The position numbers and the translations under genes were made by a program. Shown here one piece after another: positions 57,628-64,000 of a stretch of 64,000 nucleotides of DNA (position 1 is its first letter; the number at the start of each line of letters is the position of its first letter). This stretch comes from Cytobacillus firmus DS1 (GTDB lineage Bacteria; Bacillota; Bacilli; Bacillales; Cytobacillaceae), in the NCBI RefSeq assembly GCF_000565285.1, contig NZ_APVL01000006.1, forward strand, positions 186,001 to 250,000. Direction: 5' to 3'. The notes beneath the pieces are model-generated. The model was not told where the DNA came from, made no database searches, and saw only the letters and a program-made list of their open reading frames with translations.

Positions 57628-58829
57628 TATCCTTTCCCTCCTAATCTTGCTCTCACAGTTTCTACATCTTTGTCCCCTCTGCCGGATAGACAAATAACAA
57701 GGCCTTCGTCTTTTTTCATTTGCGGTGCAAGCTTCAATGCATAGGCCACCGCATGGGAGCTTTCTAAAGCAGGAATAATGCCTTCCAGCTTGCATATTAG
57801 CTGTAACGCCTCGAGCGCCTCTTCGTCTGTGATTGATTCATACTCGGCTCTTCCGCTGTCTTTCAAATAGCTGTGCTCGGGGCCTACTCCAGGGTAATCC
57901 AGGCCTGCTGAGATGGAATGGGCTTCCTGAATCTGTCCGTGTTCATCCTGCAGTAAATACATTAATGCCCCATGCAGAACTCCGGGCGTTCCTTTTGTTA
58001 AAGAGGCAGCATGTTTTTCAGTATCTGTTCCCAATCCTGCTGCTTCTACCCCAATCATACGGACCGTTTCATCTTTAATGAAAGGATAGAACATGCCCAT
58101 TGAATTGCTGCCGCCGCCGATGCAGGCTACAACTGCATCAGGGAGTTTTCCTTCTTTTTCAAGATATTGCTCCTTTGTCTCATTTCCGATAACACTTTGG
58201 AAATCCCGGACAATCATTGGAAAAGGATGCGGCCCCATGACTGAACCCAGAATATAATGGGTATCCTCGACATTTGTCACCCAGTAGCGGAGGGCTTCGT
58301 TGACTGCATCTTTCAGTGTGGCACTTCCTGATTGCACACCTACAACCTTCGCTCCCAGCAGTTCCATTCTAAAGACATTAAGCTGCTGTCTTCTGATATC
58401 CTCTTCCCCCATAAAAATAATACATTCAAGATTTAATAGTGCACATGCAGTTGCTGTTGCGACTCCATGCTGCCCTGCACCCGTCTCAGCTACGATTTTT
58501 CTTTTGCCCATTCGCTGTGCCAATAGAGCCTGGCCGAGTGAGTTGTTGATTTTATGGGCTCCTGTATGGTTCAAATCTTCCCTTTTAAGATAGATTTTCG
58601 CACCGCCGGCATATTTTGTAAGGTTTTCTGCAAAATACAGAGGAGTTTCCCTCCCGACATAGTCTTTCAGCAAATCTTGAAGTTCCTTTTGAAAACTTTC
58701 ATCCGCCTGCGCTTTCTTATATTCCTCCTCCAATTCGAGAATGGCCTGCATTAGTGTCTCAGGCACGTACCTGCCTCCATATGTCCCAAAATGGCCCCGT
58801 TCATCAGGCAAAGCATAAGCTGCATTCAT
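57627..58829 (-). CDS. trpB: tryptophan synthase beta chain
   Basis: A 400-residue PLP enzyme joining indole and serine. The PLP lysine lies in [19 protein letters not shown], and the phosphate loop in [15 protein letters not shown]. The N-terminal [13 protein letters not shown] is the classic TrpB1 beginning. Its start overlaps the trpF stop (ATGA), and its stop overlaps the trpA start. Confidence 0.97.
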   Translation of the reverse strand: MNAAYALPDERGHFGTYGGRYVPETLMQAILELEEEYKKAQADESFQKELQDLLKDYVGRETPLYFAENLTKYAGGAKIYLKREDLNHTGAHKINNSLGQALLAQRMGKRKIVAETGAGQHGVATATACALLNLECIIFMGEEDIRRQQLNVFRMELLGAKVVGVQSGSATLKDAVNEALRYWVTNVEDTHYILGSVMGPHPFPMIVRDFQSVIGNETKEQYLEKEGKLPDAVVACIGGGSNSMGMFYPFIKDETVRMIGVEAAGLGTDTEKHAASLTKGTPGVLHGALMYLLQDEHGQIQEAHSISAGLDYPGVGPEHSYLKDSGRAEYESITDEEALEALQLICKLEGIIPALESSHAVAYALKLAPQMKKDEGLVICLSGRGDKDVETVRARLGGKG

Positions 58830-59449
58830 TTTACTTCCTCCCTCTCCATACGTTTAGCGTTGTCTATGAATCTTTTTATTTTCTCCAGATCTTTCTTACC
58901 CTCCGTCTCAACCCCGCTGCTTACATCAACCATATAAGGATTGGCAGCTTTAATTCCTTCCCCCACATTTTCAGGATTGAGCCCTCCTGCTAAGATGATT
59001 TTTTTATCATGCATTGAATTTTTGTTTAGAATCGACCAATCAAACGATACCCCGTTGCCCCCCCGATATTTTCCTTTTGGACTATCAAGAAGAACGTATT
59101 CACATGCATATTCATCCAGTTTAGATAGATCATCAGGTGAGCCAATGCTCAGAGCTTTTATAACAGGTAAAGAGAATGAGCTGCAAAATTCCGGCGTTTC
59201 ATCTCCATGAAGCTGAATGACATTGATCCCTGAATCACTTGCTATTTTCTCAATGGTCTCTTTCGTTTCATTTACAAACACTCCGACTTTTAAAACTTCT
59301 CTAGGAAGCTCTCTGATTATCTCCCCTGCTGCTTCAGGATTGATTTTTCTCTTGCTTTCAGCAAAAACAAATCCCAGGGCATCCGCACCGGATTCAAGGG
59401 CAGAAAGTGCCGTGCTGATATCTCTAATTCCGCAAATCTTCACCTTCAT
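58826..59449 (-). CDS. trpF: phosphoribosylanthranilate isomerase
   Basis: A 207-residue TIM barrel: VKICGIRD with the catalytic cysteine, [32 protein letters not shown] (phosphate site) and VDVSSGVET with the catalytic Asp. Monofunctional, not fused to TrpC. Four-base overlaps join it to the genes on both sides. Confidence 0.96.
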   Translation of the reverse strand: MKVKICGIRDISTALSALESGADALGFVFAESKRKINPEAAGEIIRELPREVLKVGVFVNETKETIEKIASDSGINVIQLHGDETPEFCSSFSLPVIKALSIGSPDDLSKLDEYACEYVLLDSPKGKYRGGNGVSFDWSILNKNSMHDKKIILAGGLNPENVGEGIKAANPYMVDVSSGVETEGKKDLEKIKRFIDNAKRMEREEVK

Positions 59450-60234
59450 TTTCTGCCAGCCCCCTGCAAAGGAAGCTTCATGGCCTTCAAAAGCCCTTCC
59501 AGATTCTCTGCTTTCATAAAAGCTTCTCCGACAAGAATGGCGTCTGCTCCTGCTGCAATGACACGCCGCACATCGTCTTCCGACTTTATTCCGCTCTCGC
59601 TGATCAGAAATTTTCCCGCTTTCTTTATTAGCGGTGCAAGTTTTTCAGTTACACTCAGGTCTACTTCAAACGTTTTTAAATTCCTGTTGTTGACTCCGAT
59701 CAGCTGTGCCCCGGTGTTTAGAGCGATTCCCAGCTCGTCTTCATTATGAACCTCCATTAATACCTCAAGGCCTTCACTTTCAGCAAAATCGAAAAGCTCT
59801 TGAAGCCGTTCTGCATCCATGGCAGCAGCAATAAGCAAAATAAGGTTTGCCCCTGATGCTTTTGCTTTTAAAATCTGCACCTCGTCTACAATGAAGTCTT
59901 TGCAGAGGATCGGCAGGTCCACTGTCTCTCTGACAGCTGACAGATCAGCGAAGCCGCCTTTAAAAAACCTATTGTCTGTTAAAACAGAAATCGCATCCGC
60001 ACCATACTTTTTATAAAATAATGCCTGGTCTTTCGGATTTTGTCCGATATTTATATCACCTTTTGAAGGTGAAGCTCTTTTGAATTCGGCAATCACAGCC
60101 AGTTCGCTGCCTGACGCCAGCTTATTAATAAATGATCGTTTACTTGCGGTTTCTGGAGCATCGATAATTTCCTGCTTCAGCACCTCGACTTCTTTTCTTT
60201 TTTCAGCCAGTATTTTATCTAGAATTGTTCCCAC
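59446..60234 (-). CDS. trpC: indole-3-glycerol phosphate synthase
   Basis: A 262-residue TIM barrel: VIAEFKRASPSKGDI (active-site Lys and phosphate loop), LCKDFIVDEVQILKAKA, GVNNRNLKTFEVDL and ISESGIKSEDDVR. The start is a GTG immediately after the trpD stop, with AAAGAGGTGATATAA before it. Confidence 0.96.
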   Translation of the reverse strand: MGTILDKILAEKRKEVEVLKQEIIDAPETASKRSFINKLASGSELAVIAEFKRASPSKGDINIGQNPKDQALFYKKYGADAISVLTDNRFFKGGFADLSAVRETVDLPILCKDFIVDEVQILKAKASGANLILLIAAAMDAERLQELFDFAESEGLEVLMEVHNEDELGIALNTGAQLIGVNNRNLKTFEVDLSVTEKLAPLIKKAGKFLISESGIKSEDDVRRVIAAGADAILVGEAFMKAENLEGLLKAMKLPLQGAGRK

Positions 60235-61260
60235 TTATATCACCTCTTTATGGACACTTTTACTTGCTTCAATTAACCTATACAGTTTTGCTAATGCAGC
60301 ACCTGAATCAATGCTTTCTCTGGCTAAATTTATCCCATCTTGAATTGTTTCGGCCTTGCCTCCTGTAAAGATGCCAATGCCGGCATTAAGAAGGACCGTA
60401 TCTCTTCTTGCTCCCTTCTCCCCCTTAAGGACACTCAGGAGTATTTCAGCATTTTCCCTGGAATCTCCCCCTCTGATCGCCTCATTGCTGCAGACGGATA
60501 GGCCAACTTCCTCGGGGTGGAGTACCTTTTTCGTTACCTTGCCGTCAGCAAGGATAGCCAGGTGGTTTTCCCCCTGCAAAGATGCCTCATCCATAAAGCC
60601 TGCACCATTTAATACAACAGCCCGTTTTCTTCCAAGGGTATTTAACACTTCTGCAAACATTTCAATATAATCTCTGCGATAGATCCCGAGAAGCTGATGA
60701 TCAAGCTCAACCGGATTGGTTAATGGCCCTATCAGATTGAAAGTTGTCGGTATCCTCAAATCCTTGCGCACTTTCATGATTCTTTTAATATTCGGATGAA
60801 CATGAGGGGCGAATAGAAAGGCTATCCCGATTTCCTCCAGTATTTCCTCCGTGCGCTCAGGCTGGTGATTTAGATTTATTCCCAAATGCTCCAGTACATC
60901 GGCACTGCCTGTTTTGCTGGATACACTTCTGTTGCCATGCTTGGCAACTGGAATTCCTGCTCCTGCAATCACAAAAGCCGAAGTGGAACTGATATTAAAG
61001 CTGCTGGAACCATCTCCTCCTGTACCGCAATTATCCAAAACATTAGGAATCTTCTTACTAAATGAAAGCGATTTATCCCTCATTGCTTTTACGATGCCTG
61101 CAATTTCTTCAACTGTTTCCCCTTTCGTTTTAAGACTCACCATAAATGCCGCAATCTCACTGTCCGTCACATCATGGGCAAATAAATTGTCCATTGCTTC
61201 CTTCATTTCTGCCTCTGTCAATGACTCCCGATCAGATAACCTCTGCAGTATTGTTTTCAC
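60235..61260 (-). CDS. trpD: anthranilate phosphoribosyltransferase
   Basis: A 341-residue enzyme: DNCGTGGDGSSSFNISSTS (PRPP loop), VAKHGNRSVSSKTGSADVLE, FLFAPHVHPNIK and RIPTTFNLIGPLTNP. The frame is open to 61314, but a GTG at 61260 after GGGAGGGAAGAAAA gives the normal family length and beginning. That start overlaps the trpG tail by 29 bases. Confidence 0.95.
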   Translation of the reverse strand: MKTILQRLSDRESLTEAEMKEAMDNLFAHDVTDSEIAAFMVSLKTKGETVEEIAGIVKAMRDKSLSFSKKIPNVLDNCGTGGDGSSSFNISSTSAFVIAGAGIPVAKHGNRSVSSKTGSADVLEHLGINLNHQPERTEEILEEIGIAFLFAPHVHPNIKRIMKVRKDLRIPTTFNLIGPLTNPVELDHQLLGIYRRDYIEMFAEVLNTLGRKRAVVLNGAGFMDEASLQGENHLAILADGKVTKKVLHPEEVGLSVCSNEAIRGGDSRENAEILLSVLKGEKGARRDTVLLNAGIGIFTGGKAETIQDGINLARESIDSGAALAKLYRLIEASKSVHKEVI

Positions 61261-61843
61261 TCTTTTCTTCCCTCCCGATTGTTTGTAAAAAGTTTTCCAA
61301 AATCTTTTTTCCAAGGTCTGTTCCTACTGACTCCGGATGGAACTGCAAGCCGTATAATGGATAGTCTTCATGCTTGATTGCCATTATTTCATTGTCATCC
61401 ATTGAACGGGCCAAAACCTTAAAGCTGCCAGGCAGCGTTCCTGACTGAATTATTAAAGAATGATAACGCATGATGCTTATTGGCTGCGGCATGTATTGAA
61501 ACAGCTGTGATCCGTTGTGCTTCAGATTAGACACCTTGCCATGCATAATTTTTTTGGCTTTTTCAATCTTTGCCCCAAAGGCAAAGCCGATTGCCTGATG
61601 GCCAAGGCAAATGCCCAGGATCGGAAGCTTCCTGTAAAATTGCTGAATAACTTTAACAATGACTCCCGCATGTTCCGGCCTTCCCGGTCCAGGGGAAAGG
61701 ACAATGGCATCGGGACCCAATTTTTCAATTTCTTCGACTGTGATCTGATCATTTCTTACAACTTTAATTTCTTGTCCCAGTTCACCTAAATACTGATAAA
61801 GGTTAAATGTGAATGAATCATAATTATCAATCAGCAGAATCAT
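61232..61843 (-). CDS. trpG: anthranilate synthase glutamine amidotransferase subunit
   Basis: A 203-residue class I amidotransferase: LLIDNYDSFTFNLYQYL, SPGPGRP, the catalytic cysteine in ILGICLGHQAIGFAFG, and HPESVGT with the His/Glu pair. In Bacillus subtilis the trp operon lacks this subunit and uses PabA from the folate operon; here a dedicated copy lies between trpE and trpD. Confidence 0.93.
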   Translation of the reverse strand: MILLIDNYDSFTFNLYQYLGELGQEIKVVRNDQITVEEIEKLGPDAIVLSPGPGRPEHAGVIVKVIQQFYRKLPILGICLGHQAIGFAFGAKIEKAKKIMHGKVSNLKHNGSQLFQYMPQPISIMRYHSLIIQSGTLPGSFKVLARSMDDNEIMAIKHEDYPLYGLQFHPESVGTDLGKKILENFLQTIGREEKSENNTAEVI

Positions 61844-63234
61844 TTTTTGTCCTCCAAAAATGCTTTTAATTTATGAAGTGTTTCTTCGTACTCATTTTCA
61901 GGGATGGAATCATGCACGATGCCTGCCCCAGCTTGTATATAGGCGAATCCATCTTTTATCACCATTGTCCTGATAGCCAGTGCGAAATCCATATTGCCGT
62001 TCCCGGAAAAATAACCGACTGCCCCTGAGTAAATTCCTCTTTTCACGGTTTCAAGTTCATTGATGATTTCCATTGCTCTAATTTTGGGTGCACCTGAAAC
62101 CGTTCCGGCAGGCAGACACGCTATTAAGGCATCAATCGCTGTGTGTGGATTTTTCAGTCTCCCGCCAACTTCGGATACAAGGTGCATGACATGCTTATAT
62201 CTCTCAATTACCATGTTTTTTTCTATAGTGACCGATCCAAATTCGCAGACACGGCCGAGATCATTTCTGCCCAGATCGAGCAGCATCCTGTGTTCGGCAA
62301 GCTCCTTTTCATCTTCTATCAGGTCCCTTTCAAGCTGTAAGTCTTCGTCTTCTGTCTTGCCTCTTGGCCTTGTTCCAGCAATTGGGTTTGTGATTACTTT
62401 GTTTCCTGCTGTTTTTATAAGGCTTTCAGGCGATGCCCCTGCAACTGCATACTCTGCAAAATCAAGATAGTACATATATGGGGAAGGATTTTGCACTCGT
62501 AACTTCCGGTAAAATGCGAAAGGATCTCCAGTCAATTCTGCTTTTAACCGCTGAGAAAGCACCACCTGAAAGATGTCTCCCTCCTCAATATAGGACTTAG
62601 CTCTGTTTACCTTTTCAATGAAGTCTTCTTTAGATATGGAAGCTTTGAATGCTGACAATGAAGCTTCTTCCAGTTCATAAGCCACTGTCCCCTTCAGTAT
62701 TTCGTCCTTTCTCTGCTTTAATCTTTCACGAAGCTCAGTTTCATCGGTTTCTTCCAGTAAAGGTATGGCAACGAGATACACCTTTTGCTCCAAATGATCA
62801 AATACAGCCACTTCCTCAAAAAACATAAGGTGGACATCCGGAACATTCAGCTCATCATGAGGAATTATTCCAATATCTTCGTATTGTCTGATGACATCAT
62901 AGCCTGCATAGCCAACAGCTCCTCCACAAAATGGGAACTGTTCAAAAGGGTGATGTTTCTGCTCCGGCATCAGCCTTCTTACTGCATCAAGCGGCTTTTC
63001 AGCAAAAACTTCTGTTTTTCCCCTGGCAGTAACAGCTGTCCGGTTTCCTTCTCCTTTTAATTCCATCACGGGATCTGCGCCAATAAAGGAATACCTTCCC
63101 GATTTTTCATGCTTTAGCGAGCTTTCTAACAGAAATTTTTTTCTTCCGCTCATTCTCTGATAGATTGAAATTGGTGTTAATGTGTCACCCTCCAGTTCTT
63201 CGATTATATAAGTCCCATCTAATGTTGGTTTCAA
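61840..63234 (-). CDS. trpE: anthranilate synthase component I
   Basis: A 464-residue chorismate-utilising enzyme: N-terminal LEGDTLTPISIYQRMSGRKKF with the LES feedback element (FLLESSL), then IFQVVLSQRLKAEL, AGASPESLI, PIAGTRPRGKTEDED, LDLGRNDLGRVCEFG and GTVSGAPKIRAMEII. It converts chorismate and glutamine-derived ammonia to anthranilate. The start is a TTG after GGAGGAGA. First gene of trpEGDCFBA, directly behind two T-box leaders. Confidence 0.96.
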   Translation of the reverse strand: MKPTLDGTYIIEELEGDTLTPISIYQRMSGRKKFLLESSLKHEKSGRYSFIGADPVMELKGEGNRTAVTARGKTEVFAEKPLDAVRRLMPEQKHHPFEQFPFCGGAVGYAGYDVIRQYEDIGIIPHDELNVPDVHLMFFEEVAVFDHLEQKVYLVAIPLLEETDETELRERLKQRKDEILKGTVAYELEEASLSAFKASISKEDFIEKVNRAKSYIEEGDIFQVVLSQRLKAELTGDPFAFYRKLRVQNPSPYMYYLDFAEYAVAGASPESLIKTAGNKVITNPIAGTRPRGKTEDEDLQLERDLIEDEKELAEHRMLLDLGRNDLGRVCEFGSVTIEKNMVIERYKHVMHLVSEVGGRLKNPHTAIDALIACLPAGTVSGAPKIRAMEIINELETVKRGIYSGAVGYFSGNGNMDFALAIRTMVIKDGFAYIQAGAGIVHDSIPENEYEETLHKLKAFLEDKK

Positions 63235-63261
63235 TATATCTCTCCTCCAGTTCTTTTAGGA

Positions 63262-63545
63262 AAATAAAAAAAGTCCCCTATACCCACAGTAGTTGCAGGT
63301 ATAGAGGACGTGTATTATGAACGTGGTGCCACCTCTTTTTAGAGCAAAATGCTGCTCCCTTTTTCAGGTACGGAAATAAGTCGATACCCTATCCTTTTAA
63401 CGGCGGAAACCCGTGCTTCCCTACTATCGTTCAGGAAGCCTCTCGCAAGTCCATTCGAATGACGGTCCGTACCGGGCTTTCACCTGTCCCCGGCTCTCTT
63501 GAACGGATTTCAATCAATCTACTCCTCTTGCTTAGCGATTTAAAG
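63262..63545 (-). ncRNA. Trp T-box riboswitch, promoter-distal copy
   Basis: The leader directly upstream of trpE. Specifier loop: GAA-TGG-AC with the Trp codon UGG at 63453-63451. The T-box antiterminator sequence AGGTGGCACCACG lies at 63334-63322. The competing terminator pairs GTCCTCTATACC with GGTATAGGGGAC (63298-63309 and 63273-63284) and is followed by seven T. Uncharged tRNA-Trp would stabilise the antiterminator and allow trpE transcription. Confidence 0.93.
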
Positions 63546-63560
63546 TATTAAAGCTGTATG

Positions 63561-63844
63561 AAAATAAAAAAGGGCCTCCCGTCTAAAAAGGACGAGAAAC
63601 CCGTGGTGCCACCTTTGTTAGCTGAAACATCAGCTCACTTAACAGATATCAAAACGAAAAACGTTTGAATATCTGTCCCTTGTAACGATGAGACCGTTCG
63701 CCAAAGCCTACTGCTTAAAAAAGGTTCGGTTTGGAGGCTCGAAAGTCCATTCACTGCTGCTTCCACACTGATTTGCACCAACCATCAGCTCTCTTTAGCT
63801 TCAACCGCAGTTACTACTCTTTGTCATTGCCGATCGATATATTG
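63561..63844 (-). ncRNA. Trp T-box riboswitch, promoter-proximal copy
   Basis: A complete second T-box leader upstream of the first. Specifier loop AGTGAA-TGG-AC has the Trp codon UGG at 63749-63747. The T-box AGGTGGCACCACG lies at 63614-63602. The terminator pairs GGGTTTCTCGTC with a partner ending GGGAGGCCC (63591-63602 and 63572-63583), followed by six T. Stem I apical features include AGAGAGCTGATGGTTGG. A message must pass both switches to reach trpE. Confidence 0.93.
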
Positions 63845-63850
63845 CTTATT

Positions 63851-63879
63851 ATACTATTCTGATTAATAAAAAATGTCAA
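63851..63879 (-). promoter_or_regulatory. sigma-A promoter of the trp operon
   Basis: On the minus strand TTGACA (63879-63874) and TAGTAT (63856-63851) are 17 bases apart; a TATAAT also overlaps three bases downstream. Transcription would begin near 63844, at the base of the first T-box. Confidence 0.8.
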
Positions 63880-63888
63880 GGGTATTTT

Positions 63889-64000
63889 TCATTTTTTTAT
63901 AATAATTGCTTTTTCCAGCTTTTCTCTCCAGACATCTGCAAGGGCTTCAATCTTCAGCAGTTCTTCTATTGCTTTAAGGTTTTTGCGGTCATGGAACATG
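63889..64000 (-). CDS. C-terminal fragment of an unidentified gene
   Basis: The last 36 codons of a frame that continues past the right edge; they read MFHDRKNLKAIEELLKIEAL and end LEKAIIIKK before TGA at 63891-63889. The visible part is a charged helix. The trp -35 box lies only ten bases past the stop. Too little is present to name a family, and the ATG at 63999 need not be the start. Confidence 0.5.
   Translation of the reverse strand, partial: MFHDRKNLKAIEELLKIEALADVWREKLEKAIIIKK

Overview
The window looks like chromosome of a low-GC, endospore-forming Gram-positive bacterium of the family Bacillaceae (Cytobacillus/Mesobacillus-like; the genus is a guess). Reasons: strong AGGAGG ribosome binding sites, many TTG/GTG starts, a trp operon behind tandem T-box leaders, a TnrA regulator with classic TnrA boxes, a CdaS-type sporulation diadenylate cyclase, a PbpA/PbpH-like transpeptidase, and an interspersed GC-rich repeat that, from memory, resembles repeats in other Bacillaceae genomes. 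Most genes lie on the minus strand and run from right to left.

Layout. 1-8.3 kb: end of an IclR-type regulator gene, a fumarylacetoacetate-hydrolase-family protein, malate synthase G and a glycolate oxidase operon (FCD/GntR regulator, glcE-, glcF- and glcD-like), together a glycolate to glyoxylate to malate route. 8.4-8.8 kb: a non-coding tandem array of 52-bp units. 9-18 kb: a CwlO-like NlpC/P60 hydrolase, a formate dehydrogenase module (DUF2294, fdhD, fdhA-type catalytic subunit, DUF1641) and a TetR/membrane-protein pair sharing a very long palindromic operator. 18-22.7 kb: a secreted LVIVD-repeat protein, an acetyltransferase/nitrilase pair and two small genes. 22.8-30 kb: murein recycling genes (GlcNAc-type PTS, namZ, nagZ, amiE) with a candidate cre site. 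30-36 kb: ABC exporter, two-part ThrE exporter, tnrA with two TnrA boxes and two small genes, PadR plus chromate transporter.

36-46.6 kb holds the most unusual locus. It is a minus-strand operon-like run encoding a NarI/HdrE-like membrane cytochrome subunit with CxxC pairs, a NasC/NarB-like molybdenum reductase, a four-cluster ferredoxin, a Tat-exported Rieske protein and three small uncharacterised proteins. These are followed by a NarK-type nitrate transporter fused to a PAS domain, a histidine kinase lacking any input domain, a NarL/NreC-type response regulator, a NreA-like GAF protein and a three-PAS histidine kinase. A structured roughly 244-bp element interrupts the regulatory part. Two GGGAA/TTCCC palindromes 21 bp apart lie just upstream of the first gene, at a position typical of activator sites. 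I read it as a nitrate (or related anion) respiration system without narGHJI, carrying a possible transporter-based sensor.

46.7-64 kb: small stress or spore-type genes, a penicillin-binding protein, a DinB-fold protein, an SRAP DNA-crosslink peptidase, CdaS, a methyltransferase, a sulfonate-type ABC transporter, and the complete trpEGDCFBA operon behind two consecutive Trp T-box riboswitches. The first codons at the right edge belong to the end of an unidentified gene.
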